Shown here: positions 1 through 7,868 of the stretch, piece after piece
Layout of the letters: every line of letters begins with the position of its first letter
Position numbering within the stretch: position 1 is the stretch's first letter
Assembly: GCF_032595355.1 (NCBI RefSeq)
Contig: NZ_JASMWN010000019.1
Span: forward strand, 1-64,000
Direction: 5' to 3'
DNA: 64,000 nt
From: Sedimentitalea todarodis
GTDB lineage: Bacteria; Pseudomonadota; Alphaproteobacteria; Rhodobacterales; Rhodobacteraceae
Notes under the pieces: model-generated
The model's database searches: none
Told to the model about the DNA's origin: nothing
Seen by the model: the letters and a program-made list of their open reading frames with translations, nothing else
Position numbers and translations under genes: made by a program

Positions 1-99
1 ATCCTCACCAACCCCGCCGTCGACCCATACGGCAAAATCCCCGAATTCAAATTCGCCGCTGTCAAGGTAGAACCCGCAACGGCAATTGTCGCAGAGTAA
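1..99 (+). CDS. C-terminal end of an unidentified protein (partial)
   Basis: The window opens inside an open frame that reads ILTNPAVDPYGKIPEFKFAA, then a short Val/Glu/Ala-rich tail, and stops with TAA at 97-99. Only 32 residues are visible and I do not recognise the family. It ends 48 bp before fhs on the same strand, so it may belong to the same one-carbon transcription unit, but that is inference. Confidence 0.5.
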   Translation: MLTNPAVDPYGKIPEFKFAAVKVEPATAIVAE

Positions 100-147
100 C
101 ACCCAACACCAATTCCGCACGTCCGCGGAGACCAACGGAGAGAAATC

Positions 148-1824
148 ATGGCCTATAAATCCGATATCGAGATTGCACGCGAAGCCAAGAAGCGGCCAAT
201 CCAGGAGATTGGCGAAAAACTGGGGATCGGCAGTGACGATCTGCTGCCTTACGGCCATGACAAGGCAAAGGTCAGCCAGTCATTCATCGACAGCGTGCAG
301 GGCAACGACAACGGCAAGCTGATCCTTGTCACCGCGATCAACCCAACCCCGGCGGGCGAGGGCAAGACCACAACCACCGTTGGCCTCGGTGACGGGCTGA
401 ACCGGATCGGCAAGAAGGCGGCGATCTGCATTCGCGAAGCCTCGCTCGGCCCCTGCTTTGGCATGAAGGGTGGGGCGGCTGGCGGCGGTTACGCCCAGGT
501 TGTGCCGATGGAAGAGATGAACCTTCATTTTACCGGCGATTTTCATGCGATCACCAGCGCGCACAACCTGCTGAGCGCGATGATCGACAACCATATCTAT
601 TGGGGCAATGAGTGCGAGATCGACCTGCGGCGCGTCGTCTGGCGCCGGGTGCTGGACATGAACGACCGTGCCCTGCGCGATATCGTGACCTCGCTTGGCG
701 GTGTGGCAAACGGGTTCCCGCGACAGGCCGGTTTCGATATCACTGTGGCGTCCGAAGTCATGGCCTGCCTGTGTCTGGCACTGAATCTCAAAGATCTGCA
801 GAAGCGCCTTGGCGACATCATCGTCGCCTATCGGCGCGACCGTTCGCCGGTCTACGCCCGCGATATCAAGGCCGACGGCGCGATGACAGTTCTCTTGAAA
901 GACGCGATGCAGCCCAATCTGGTTCAGACGCTGGAAAACAACCCGGCCTTTGTGCACGGCGGACCGTTTGCCAACATCGCCCATGGCTGTAACTCGGTGA
1001 CGGCGACAACCACTGCGCTGAAACTGGCGGACTACGTGGTGACCGAGGCCGGTTTCGGTGCCGATCTGGGTGCCGAGAAGTTCATGAACATCAAGTGCCG
1101 CAAGGCCGGGATCGCGCCGTCGGTCGTGGTCTGTGTTGCCACCGTCCGGGCGATGAAGATGAATGGCGGTGTGGCCAAGGCCGATCTTGGCACCGAGAAC
1201 GTCGAGGCCGTCCGGAAGGGTTGCCCGAACCTCGGTCGTCATATCGAGAACCTGAAGAGCTTTGGTGTACCGGTTGTGGTCGCGATCAACCACTTTGTCA
1301 CCGACACCGATGCCGAAATCGAAGCGGTCAAGGACTTCGTAAAGGAGCACGGCTCCGAGGCGATTCTGTCCCAGCACTGGGAATTCGGCTCCAAGGGGTC
1401 CGAAGCGCTGGCCAGGCGCGTCGCCGAAATTGCCGACGCCGATGCAGCGAATTTTGCACCGATCTACGGCGATGACATGCCGCTCATGCAGAAGATCGAA
1501 ACCATCGCCAAGCGTATCTATCGCGCCGACGAAGTGCTTGCCGACAAGAAAATCCGCACCCAGTTGCAAGAATGGGAAGCGCAGGGGTACGGCAACCTGC
1601 CGATCTGCATGGCCAAGACGCAATACAGCTTTACCACCGACCCGAACCGGCGCGGCGCGCCAACCGGTCATTCGGTGCCCGTGCGTGAAGTCCGGCTTGC
1701 GGCGGGTGCGGGCTTTGTCGTGGTGATCTGCGGCGAGATCATGACCATGCCCGGTCTGCCGCGTGTGCCGTCGGCTGAAATGATCATGCTGAATGATAGC
1801 GGGCAGATCGAAGGGTTGTTCTAG
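148..1824 (+). CDS. fhs: Formate-tetrahydrofolate ligase
   Basis: This enzyme makes 10-formyl-tetrahydrofolate from formate, THF and ATP in the cytoplasm. The 558 residues match the usual family length. The ATP-binding loop TPAGEGKTTTT lies near residues 67-77, followed by the family-typical stretches GPCFGMKGGAAGGG and FTGDFHAITSAHNLL. The start is supported by GGAGAG about 6 bp upstream. It sits upstream of folD and a second folD on the same strand, so the three genes can interconvert formate, formyl-, methenyl- and methylene-THF. In marine Rhodobacteraceae such blocks oxidise methyl-derived one-carbon units. The direction used here cannot be read from the sequence. Confidence 0.97.
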   Translation: MAYKSDIEIAREAKKRPIQEIGEKLGIGSDDLLPYGHDKAKVSQSFIDSVQGNDNGKLILVTAINPTPAGEGKTTTTVGLGDGLNRIGKKAAICIREASLGPCFGMKGGAAGGGYAQVVPMEEMNLHFTGDFHAITSAHNLLSAMIDNHIYWGNECEIDLRRVVWRRVLDMNDRALRDIVTSLGGVANGFPRQAGFDITVASEVMACLCLALNLKDLQKRLGDIIVAYRRDRSPVYARDIKADGAMTVLLKDAMQPNLVQTLENNPAFVHGGPFANIAHGCNSVTATTTALKLADYVVTEAGFGADLGAEKFMNIKCRKAGIAPSVVVCVATVRAMKMNGGVAKADLGTENVEAVRKGCPNLGRHIENLKSFGVPVVVAINHFVTDTDAEIEAVKDFVKEHGSEAILSQHWEFGSKGSEALARRVAEIADADAANFAPIYGDDMPLMQKIETIAKRIYRADEVLADKKIRTQLQEWEAQGYGNLPICMAKTQYSFTTDPNRRGAPTGHSVPVREVRLAAGAGFVVVICGEIMTMPGLPRVPSAEMIMLNDSGQIEGLF

Positions 1825-1849
1825 GACATTCCGGCCACAGCGATTAAAC

Positions 1850-1878
1850 CACGGGTGCGCATGGACTGCGCGCCCGTG
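1850..1878 (+). terminator. Stem-loop between fhs and folD
   Basis: CACGGGTGCGC pairs with GCGCGCCCGTG across a 7-nt loop. This gives an 11-bp stem with one G-T wobble. No T-run follows, so it is more likely an mRNA-stabilising or processing hairpin, or a partial attenuator, than a full intrinsic terminator. Confidence 0.5.
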
Positions 1879-1922
1879 ATCAAGGAAACCGACGTGACAC
1901 CGACAATTAGGATCGATATCAA

Positions 1923-2816
1923 ATGACTGCACAGATCATCGACGGAAAAGCCTTTGCAGCAACCGTTCGCGCCCAGGTCAAGGAGCAAGTTGCCCACCTG
2001 ATAGCCGACCATGGCATCACCCCCGGTCTCGCGGTGGTGCTCGTCGGAGAGGACCCGGCCTCGCAGGTCTATGTCCGCTCCAAGGGCAAGATGACGACCG
2101 AGGTCGGAATGGCCAGCTTTGAACACAAGCTGGATGTCGATACTTCGGAAGCAGAGCTTCTGGCGCTGATCGAAACGCTGAACAACGATCCCGCAGTGCA
2201 CGGCATTCTGGTGCAGCTGCCACTGCCGGGTCATATGAACTCCGATCTGGTGATCAATGCGATCAACCCTGCCAAGGATGCGGACGGATTTCACATTTCC
2301 AATGTCGGACTTCTGGGAACCGGACAGAAATCGATGGTGCCCTGCACGCCGCTTGGTTGCCTGATGATGCTGCGGGACCACCACGGATCGCTTTCCGGCA
2401 TGAACGCCGTGGTTCTCGGGCGCAGCAACATCGTTGGCAAACCGATGGCACAGCTCTTGCTTGGCGACAGCTGCACGGTGACGATCGCGCACAGCCGGAC
2501 AAAGGATCTCGCGGCTGTGGTGCGCGGGGCCGACATCGTCGTTGCCGCCGTTGGACGACCACAGATGGTTCCGGGCGACTGGATCAAACCCGGCGCGACG
2601 GTCATTGATGTCGGTATCAACCGGATCGACAAGCCCGAGGGTGGAACACGGCTGGTCGGGGACGTCGATTTCGACAGTTGTGCCGCCGTTGCCGGTGCGA
2701 TCACCCCGGTGCCGGGTGGTGTCGGCCCGATGACGATCGCCTGTCTCCTTGCGAACACCCTGACCGCCTGCTGCCGCGCCAATGGTCTGCAGGAACCCGA
2801 GGGCCTGACGGCGTGA
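1923..2816 (+). CDS. folD: Bifunctional methylene-THF dehydrogenase / methenyl-THF cyclohydrolase FolD
   Basis: FolD interconverts 5,10-methylene-, 5,10-methenyl- and 10-formyl-THF using NADP(H). The 297-residue protein keeps the canonical active site: Tyr50 and Lys54 in YVRSKGK, the VQLPLP loop, and KDADG. The Rossmann motif GRSNIVGKP is near residue 160 and the C-terminal signature PVPGGVGPMT is present. It lies about 100 bp after fhs, with a hairpin between. Its TGA lies at a GTGA junction with the next gene, which indicates translational coupling to the paralogue downstream. Confidence 0.96.
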   Translation: MTAQIIDGKAFAATVRAQVKEQVAHLIADHGITPGLAVVLVGEDPASQVYVRSKGKMTTEVGMASFEHKLDVDTSEAELLALIETLNNDPAVHGILVQLPLPGHMNSDLVINAINPAKDADGFHISNVGLLGTGQKSMVPCTPLGCLMMLRDHHGSLSGMNAVVLGRSNIVGKPMAQLLLGDSCTVTIAHSRTKDLAAVVRGADIVVAAVGRPQMVPGDWIKPGATVIDVGINRIDKPEGGTRLVGDVDFDSCAAVAGAITPVPGGVGPMTIACLLANTLTACCRANGLQEPEGLTA

Positions 2817-2824
2817 AGGATACC

Positions 2825-3703
2825 ATGGGCGACCATCGGCTGCTGAATGGAAAGGCGGTGCGCGTCCGGATTCTGAACGAGGTCAAAGCCTATGTCGACA
2901 GCCTTCGCGGCGGGCCAATCGGGCGGTTGGTTTCGATCAGCATCGGCGACAACCCCGAGGTCGCGGTTTATGTCCGCAACCAGGCGCGCGGAGCGGCCGC
3001 CGCCGGATTGCGGTTTGATCAGCAGCTTTGGGGTAACGAGATCACTCAGGAAGAATGCAAGCGGTTGATCACCGAGATGAATGATGACCCGGACGTGCTG
3101 GGCATCATCCTGCAACGCCCGGTGCCCGATCATATCCACGTTCGATCCCTGCAATCGGCGATCCATCCGCTCAAGGATGTCGAGGGGATGAACCCGGCGT
3201 CAATCGGCAACATCGTCTATTCCGATGTCGCCCTCGCCCCCTGTACGGCTGCGGCCTCGGTGGAATTGATCAAGGAAACCGGTCTGAATCTCAAAGGCCT
3301 CGAAGTCGTGATGATCGGCCATTCCGAAATCGTCGGCAAGCCTGCGGCCATGATGCTGATGGCCGAAGGCGCAACGGTCACGGTCTGCCACCATATGACA
3401 CGCTCGGTCGCCATGCATTCGCGGCGCGCGGATGTCGTGATCGTGGCGGTGGGCAAGGCCCATTTGATTGGCCCGGAGATGATAAAACCCGGTGCGGCGG
3501 TGATCGATATCGGCATCAACCAGATCGTCGCGCCCGACGGTTCGGCGCGCATCGTCGGTGATGTCGCGACTGACGAAGTGCTCGACATTGCGGGCTGGAT
3601 AACGCCTGTTCCGGGTGGCGTTGGCCCGGTAACGGTCGCGACCCTGATGCGGAACGCAACTGTCGCCCACGAACGTCAGCTGGCGGTGGGCTGGATCAGC
3701 TAG
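2825..3703 (+). CDS. FolD-family paralogue lacking the catalytic lysine
   Basis: This 292-residue protein is clearly FolD-like: LQRPVP, GHSEIVGKP and the ending TPVPGGVGPVTVATL. The catalytic YxxxK motif reads Tyr49-Val-Arg-Asn-Gln53, so Lys is replaced by Gln, and the KDxDG motif reads KDVEG. In the well-studied human enzyme the equivalent Lys56 is needed for cyclohydrolase activity. This copy may therefore be dehydrogenase-only or use another substrate. The start at 2825 has AAGGA 4 bp upstream; a GTG at 2813 overlapping the folD stop is an alternative. The pairing of folD with a degenerate copy downstream of fhs suggests a split of the two activities, which is inference. Confidence 0.85.
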   Translation: MGDHRLLNGKAVRVRILNEVKAYVDSLRGGPIGRLVSISIGDNPEVAVYVRNQARGAAAAGLRFDQQLWGNEITQEECKRLITEMNDDPDVLGIILQRPVPDHIHVRSLQSAIHPLKDVEGMNPASIGNIVYSDVALAPCTAAASVELIKETGLNLKGLEVVMIGHSEIVGKPAAMMLMAEGATVTVCHHMTRSVAMHSRRADVVIVAVGKAHLIGPEMIKPGAAVIDIGINQIVAPDGSARIVGDVATDEVLDIAGWITPVPGGVGPVTVATLMRNATVAHERQLAVGWIS

Positions 3704-3747
3704 AGCAACTCGCGTCAGGTAACCAAAGCCAAGCGCGAAACGCTCTA
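3701..3747. repeat. Inverted repeat joining two convergent stop codons (TAGAGCG element)
   Basis: TAGAGCAACTCGCG (3701-3714) and the reverse complement of TAGAGCGTTTCGCG (3734-3747) face each other. Each begins with the TAG stop of the flanking gene (the folD paralogue on +, the EamA gene on -). Related copies start at the stops of secB (45826) and parB (56331). It probably works as a two-way transcription end signal or is a dispersed palindromic repeat. Confidence 0.6.
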
Positions 3748-4584
3748 TATCCCCAGATAACCAATCCCGCAAAACACCATAACAACGGCGCCCCATTGCG
3801 CCCGGCTCATGGGTTCCTTCAGGATCAGCCATGCCAATACGACTGTCAGCAGGCCAAAGAGCGAAGAGGCGACCGAGGCGAATTCCGGGTGCGGGAATGT
3901 GCCTGCCGAGGTGACCGAAGCAAGCGCCGTGGCATCAAGACACGCCATCGCCAGCAACAACAACAGCACCGTTCGATCAAAATACCACGCCTCGCGCCGC
4001 AGAATCAGAATGGCACCGATGGTTGCCGCCGCGAAGACCCTGCTGGACAGGATCACAGGCATTTCGGCCCCATGCCGCACCGCGGCCTGACTCGCCGCAA
4101 AGGTGATGGCAAAACCGGCCCCTGCAATGACGGACAACATCACCGCGCGCATTGTCTCGCCATGGGTCTCTTCGGAGTCCGACAGGGCCGCGACCAGGGC
4201 GACCCCCAGTACCACGACGATCACGGCGAGCCACTGCCAGACGGAAATGGATGCGCCACTCACGGCGGCCCAGCCAACCGAAACCACAGGATACGCGCCA
4301 ATGACGGGCGCGACCAGGCGTACCGGCCCGATCCTGAACGCCCCGTAGAGACTGAGGCTGGCAAGTCCGAATACCACGCCGGACACGGCGGCAAGCGCAA
4401 AGGACCCATCGGTCATTTCCGCGTAACCACCCTGATAGGCGGTCACGGGCAAGAGCATGACGGTGCCGGCCACCAGAACCGTCAGAAGGGCAGGAAGAAT
4501 ACGGGTCTTCTGACTGACGCCACGAACACAAATATCGTGCAGCGCCCAGGCACAGGCAGCAATCAATCCAAGCAAGAGCGACAT
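3745..4584 (-). CDS. EamA/DMT-family membrane transporter
   Basis: This 279-residue, very hydrophobic protein has about ten predicted membrane helices arranged as two EamA halves, the normal plan for drug/metabolite-superfamily exporters. The first helix is MSLLLGLIAACAWALHDICV. The second half ends with the helix pair around VVLAWLILKEPMSRAQWGAV, which carries the family's conserved KEP motif. It is convergent with the folD paralogue. The substrate is unknown; family members export amino acids, metabolites or drugs. No regulator is coupled to it, though an AraC-type gene lies divergently about 330 bp away. Confidence 0.88.
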   Translation of the reverse strand: MSLLLGLIAACAWALHDICVRGVSQKTRILPALLTVLVAGTVMLLPVTAYQGGYAEMTDGSFALAAVSGVVFGLASLSLYGAFRIGPVRLVAPVIGAYPVVSVGWAAVSGASISVWQWLAVIVVVLGVALVAALSDSEETHGETMRAVMLSVIAGAGFAITFAASQAAVRHGAEMPVILSSRVFAAATIGAILILRREAWYFDRTVLLLLLAMACLDATALASVTSAGTFPHPEFASVASSLFGLLTVVLAWLILKEPMSRAQWGAVVMVFCGIGYLGI

Positions 4585-4912
4585 CGTTGTTCTTTCATGA
4601 TCCCAAGAGGAAGGAAGAGTCCCAACGCGTGCAAGGGTTGGGCCAGAATGGCGCCAACCAATACAGGCAGCGTTGGGTCTCCTTCTCGCCCAAGTTCATC
4701 CAAGAGTAAATCGGTGCCGCTCGCCTGAGCTTGATAGCCTATGGGGATGGTTGCACAATTCAGTTGGAACACCCGCCCGCAGCGATTGGTGACCTGATCA
4801 TCTAGAGATGCGAAAAAAACACCTGCCTTATCGCGCAGGTGCGCCAGAGCAAATTGCGCCGCTCGCTATCGTTCTATACCAGTTGCCTCACCCTCTGAGT
4901 CGATACGGTTTC
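4585..4912. other. Intergenic stretch without a supported gene
   Basis: This gap lies between the divergent EamA and AraC-type genes. It contains a short inverted repeat, CCCAAC...GTTGGG, near 4621-4643, and nothing else I can assign. It presumably carries both promoters. Confidence 0.4.
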
Positions 4913-5950
4913 ATGATCTTTGTTCCGCTTCCTTTCGTCGTCACGATCCTGCTGACACTTCTCTTTCTGAGTGTCGCAAAAGGAGTGGACGAGCGACCGC
5001 GGAATTACCCGTTTCTCGCGCTCATCGCGCTCGCCGCCACCCAGTCCATGCTCGTCGGGCTGCGTTTTGGCTATGGGGTCGAGTGGGTTGGGGTTCTGTC
5101 GCCACTGCTCGCAAGCGTGATGGCGCCAATGGTGTTGTTCGGGGCGCTTCACCTTGTCGGTCCGCGGCCTTTGCTGGACGTCAAGACGCTTGCGCCCCAT
5201 GGCCTGCCGCTGGCCCTTGTCCTGGTGTCTCTGATCGTTTGGCCGGTTGCGCTTGATGCGATCATCATAGGTACGTTCATCGTCTACGCGGTCTTGATCC
5301 TGCGCCTGCTCTGGTCCGGTGCCGATGCGCTCCGCCTCGCAGCACTCGACGGGGCCGGGGCAGCGTACCGCGCGTTGCTCTTCGCCGCGTTTGCGTTGGC
5401 ATTTTCGGCGGCCGTCGATACGGCGATCACCATTGACATTGCACTGGCCGGCGCGCGCCACCTGGCGCAACTCGTTTCGGTCGGCAATGTCGCGACCTTG
5501 CTGCTGCTCTCCATCGCAGCGGCCGCCGCCAGCAGGGGACGCACGCCTGTCGACACCGACAACAAGCCATTGAGTCCGGACCAGCCGGACACCGAGGCAA
5601 CCGACGATCCAGAAGTTCTCGCAACCGTCGAAAACCTGATGAAACAAACCCACCTCTACCGGGATGTGGATCTGAATCTTGACCGCCTCGCGCGCAGGGC
5701 GGTGATCCCGTCCCGGCAGATCTCGGGCGCGATCAATCGAATGACCGGCAAGAATGTCTCGCAATATGTAAACGACTTCCGGATCGCCGAGGCCTGCGAC
5801 CATCTGCAGAGCAGCACCCGCCCGGTCACCGAGATCATGTTCGAGGTCGGGTTTCAGACCAAATCGAACTTCAACCGCGAATTTCGCAGGGTCACGGGCA
5901 AGACGCCCCTGGAATGGCGCAAATCTAAGAAGCTGTGCGGGACGAACTGA
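4913..5950 (+). CDS. Membrane-anchored AraC-type transcriptional regulator (N-terminal multi-helix domain)
   Basis: The first 230 residues or so are a hydrophobic block with about seven predicted helices, beginning MIFVPLPFVVTILLTLLFLS. The C-terminal 100 residues are an AraC/XylS DNA-binding domain, with two helix-turn-helix units around LNLDRLARRAVIPSRQISGA and VTEIMFEVGFQTKSNFNREF. Such proteins sense a signal at or in the membrane and bind DNA directly. I chose the ATG at 4913 because it starts the first helix; an in-frame ATG at 4808 would add 35 polar residues. The ABC export operon starts 95 bp downstream and is the obvious candidate target, which is inferred from position only. Confidence 0.85.
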   Translation: MIFVPLPFVVTILLTLLFLSVAKGVDERPRNYPFLALIALAATQSMLVGLRFGYGVEWVGVLSPLLASVMAPMVLFGALHLVGPRPLLDVKTLAPHGLPLALVLVSLIVWPVALDAIIIGTFIVYAVLILRLLWSGADALRLAALDGAGAAYRALLFAAFALAFSAAVDTAITIDIALAGARHLAQLVSVGNVATLLLLSIAAAAASRGRTPVDTDNKPLSPDQPDTEATDDPEVLATVENLMKQTHLYRDVDLNLDRLARRAVIPSRQISGAINRMTGKNVSQYVNDFRIAEACDHLQSSTRPVTEIMFEVGFQTKSNFNREFRRVTGKTPLEWRKSKKLCGTN

Positions 5951-6028
5951 CTTAAGGCCGCAGAAAACGGACCAAGTCGCGATTCAGAACGTACCATTTC
6001 ACGATCTAGGTCTCGGATTGCCGCGATA

Positions 6029-6044
6029 CCGCCGATATTGGCGG
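6029..6044 (+). promoter_or_regulatory. Palindrome abutting the start codon of the export operon
   Basis: CCGCC-gatatt-GGCGG ends two bases before the ATG at 6046, where a ribosome-binding site would normally lie, and no other Shine-Dalgarno is visible. It could be an operator or an mRNA hairpin that limits translation initiation. Confidence 0.4.
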
Positions 6045-6045
6045 C

Positions 6046-7161
6046 ATGAACACATTCACTGACCAAGACCGCAAAATGGCCGCGACGCTGAGAGAACTCT
6101 CAGCCTCGTTCGCCGCTTCGCCCGGTATCGCCTCGGCGGCACCGACCGAGCCCGTTTGGCCAAGAGGAAAGCTGTTTCTTGCCGGGGCGATCATGCTGCT
6201 GATCGGCGCAGCCGTTGTTTCGGGTCCACGAATTGCGCGCGCCGTTTTTGACGCATTCCGCACATCGGCAGATGCCGCAACCGAGAGCGCTTTCCTTGCG
6301 CATGCACCCGAACAGGCAGCCATTCCTATCGGCCAACCGATCCATCGCGAGATCACCGGGTCGGGCTATGTCGTGGCACCCGAGACGGCCACCGTCTTTG
6401 CAGAGCGCGGTGGGCGCATTACCGAGATTCACGTAGTGCCGGGCGACACCATCGCCGCCGGGCAGCCGCTTTTGTCGATGGATGACGCCGGTATTCGTTA
6501 TGCAGCGGAAGACGCGCAACTTGTCGTCAGGTCCGCCGAACTGTCGCTTGCGGCGGCACGCATTGCGCTCGAACAAGCCGAGGCGGTTCTGAACCGTCAG
6601 ACCGCTTTGAACCAGCGCGGCGTCGTTGCCGGCGAACGGCTGGAGGACGCCCGAACCGCATTTCTCGGCGCAGCCAATGCCGTTGATCAGGCCAAAGCCA
6701 CACTTGCCAAGGCCGGCCTTGGCCTGCGGGTCGCCGAGGATCGTGTCGCCGACCTGACCGTGCGCGCCCCGATTTCAGGAACCGTGACACAGCTTTCTGT
6801 ACATGTGGGGGATGCCGTGCCTGACCGGGTTGATGCCATCCATGACGGGGTTGGCCTGATGACGATCGCACGTATGGACCGCCTGGCGATCGACGCGGAT
6901 GTGACCGAAAAGGCAATTGCCGATCTGGGCGAGGATCTTGTTGGCGAAGCCGTGCTGGATGCCTTTCCGGATCGCCCGTTCGCATTTCAGGTTCAACGCA
7001 TCGCGCCGAATGTAAATGCCGCCAGAGGCACGTTTGAACTGCGCCTAGTCCCAACCGACCCGCCAGAGGGCATGCGGCCCGGCATGGCCGCACGTATCCG
7101 CATCGCGCTGTCGGACCCGAAATCACACACCGCCAAACACGTAGGAGACCTTTCAAGATGA
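6046..7161 (+). CDS. HlyD/MacA-type periplasmic adaptor subunit of an ABC efflux system
   Basis: This adaptor (371 aa) bridges an inner-membrane ABC exporter to the outer layers of the envelope. A cytoplasmic leader of about 40 residues is followed by one membrane helix (KLFLAGAIMLLIGAAVV). Next come a lipoyl/barrel-sandwich half (GRITEIHVVPGDTIAAGQPL), an alpha-helical hairpin rich in Ala, Glu and Gln, the second barrel half (LTVRAPISGTVTQLSVHVGD), and a beta-barrel. The ATGA overlap at 7158-7161 couples it to the ATPase gene. The cargo is unknown; family members export macrolides, peptides or lipids. Confidence 0.9.
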   Translation: MNTFTDQDRKMAATLRELSASFAASPGIASAAPTEPVWPRGKLFLAGAIMLLIGAAVVSGPRIARAVFDAFRTSADAATESAFLAHAPEQAAIPIGQPIHREITGSGYVVAPETATVFAERGGRITEIHVVPGDTIAAGQPLLSMDDAGIRYAAEDAQLVVRSAELSLAAARIALEQAEAVLNRQTALNQRGVVAGERLEDARTAFLGAANAVDQAKATLAKAGLGLRVAEDRVADLTVRAPISGTVTQLSVHVGDAVPDRVDAIHDGVGLMTIARMDRLAIDADVTEKAIADLGEDLVGEAVLDAFPDRPFAFQVQRIAPNVNAARGTFELRLVPTDPPEGMRPGMAARIRIALSDPKSHTAKHVGDLSR

Positions 7162-7868
7162 CCAACTCCAACTCCGATCAACCGTTCATTTCACTCACCG
7201 GCATCGCCAAAACATATCGAACGGGGACAGACAGCTTGCCGATCTTTTGCGATCTTGGCCTCTCGATCGCAAAGGGGGAGTTTCTCGCGATCATGGGGCC
7301 TTCGGGTTCCGGCAAATCGACGCTTCTCAACCTGCTTGCGGGCATCGATACGCCGGACGGCGGCGCTATACAGATCGGCGGCCAAAGGCTCGACCAGATG
7401 GGCGAGGGCGGCCTGTCCGCATGGCGCGCGCATCACATGGGAATCGTCTTTCAATTCTACAATCTGCTGCCGATGTTGACGGCGGCCGAGAACGTGGAAC
7501 TGCCGCTGTTGCTGAAACCGCTGTCGGCGCGCGAACGGCGCGAGCGGGTTGCCAAGGTGCTCGATCTTGTCGGACTCGGTGGGCGCGGACGGCAGAACCC
7601 GTCGCGGATGTCGGGTGGCGAGCAACAGCGCGTCGGCATTGCCAGGGCAATCGTTTCCGATCCGACCCTATTGTTGTGCGATGAACCCACTGGCGATCTC
7701 GATCGAAAATCGGCAGATGACGTGCTCGCCATACTGAATTTTCTGAATTCGGAACTCGGCAAGACCATCGTGATGGTGACCCACGACCCCGAGGCCGCAG
7801 CCAAGGCCACGCGCACGCTGCATCTGGACAAGGGCGTCTTCGTCGAAGATGTGCAGGTGGCGGCATGA
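7158..7868 (+). CDS. ABC transporter ATP-binding protein, MacB/LolD type
   Basis: This is the ATPase subunit (236 aa) of the export complex. The Walker A motif GPSGSGKST is at about residues 47-55, the signature MSGGEQQRVG at 151-160, Walker B LLLCDEPTGDLD from 171, and the switch histidine in VTHD. The Q-loop region FQFYNLLPMLTAAENVELPL is typical of the MacB/LolD group, which powers extraction of substrates from the membrane or periplasm. Its start overlaps the adaptor stop and its stop overlaps the next permease start by 4 bp. Confidence 0.94.
   Translation: MTNSNSDQPFISLTGIAKTYRTGTDSLPIFCDLGLSIAKGEFLAIMGPSGSGKSTLLNLLAGIDTPDGGAIQIGGQRLDQMGEGGLSAWRAHHMGIVFQFYNLLPMLTAAENVELPLLLKPLSARERRERVAKVLDLVGLGGRGRQNPSRMSGGEQQRVGIARAIVSDPTLLLCDEPTGDLDRKSADDVLAILNFLNSELGKTIVMVTHDPEAAAKATRTLHLDKGVFVEDVQVAA

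Noticed and set aside
280..1932. 550-codon open frame on the minus strand across fhs
   Set aside because: It lies entirely antisense to a clear fhs gene; the translation is His/Arg/Asp-rich and has no family signature, which is typical of high-GC shadow frames.
4563..4772. Minus-strand 69-codon frame upstream of and overlapping the EamA start
   Set aside because: It overlaps the EamA start in a different frame and shows no family signature.
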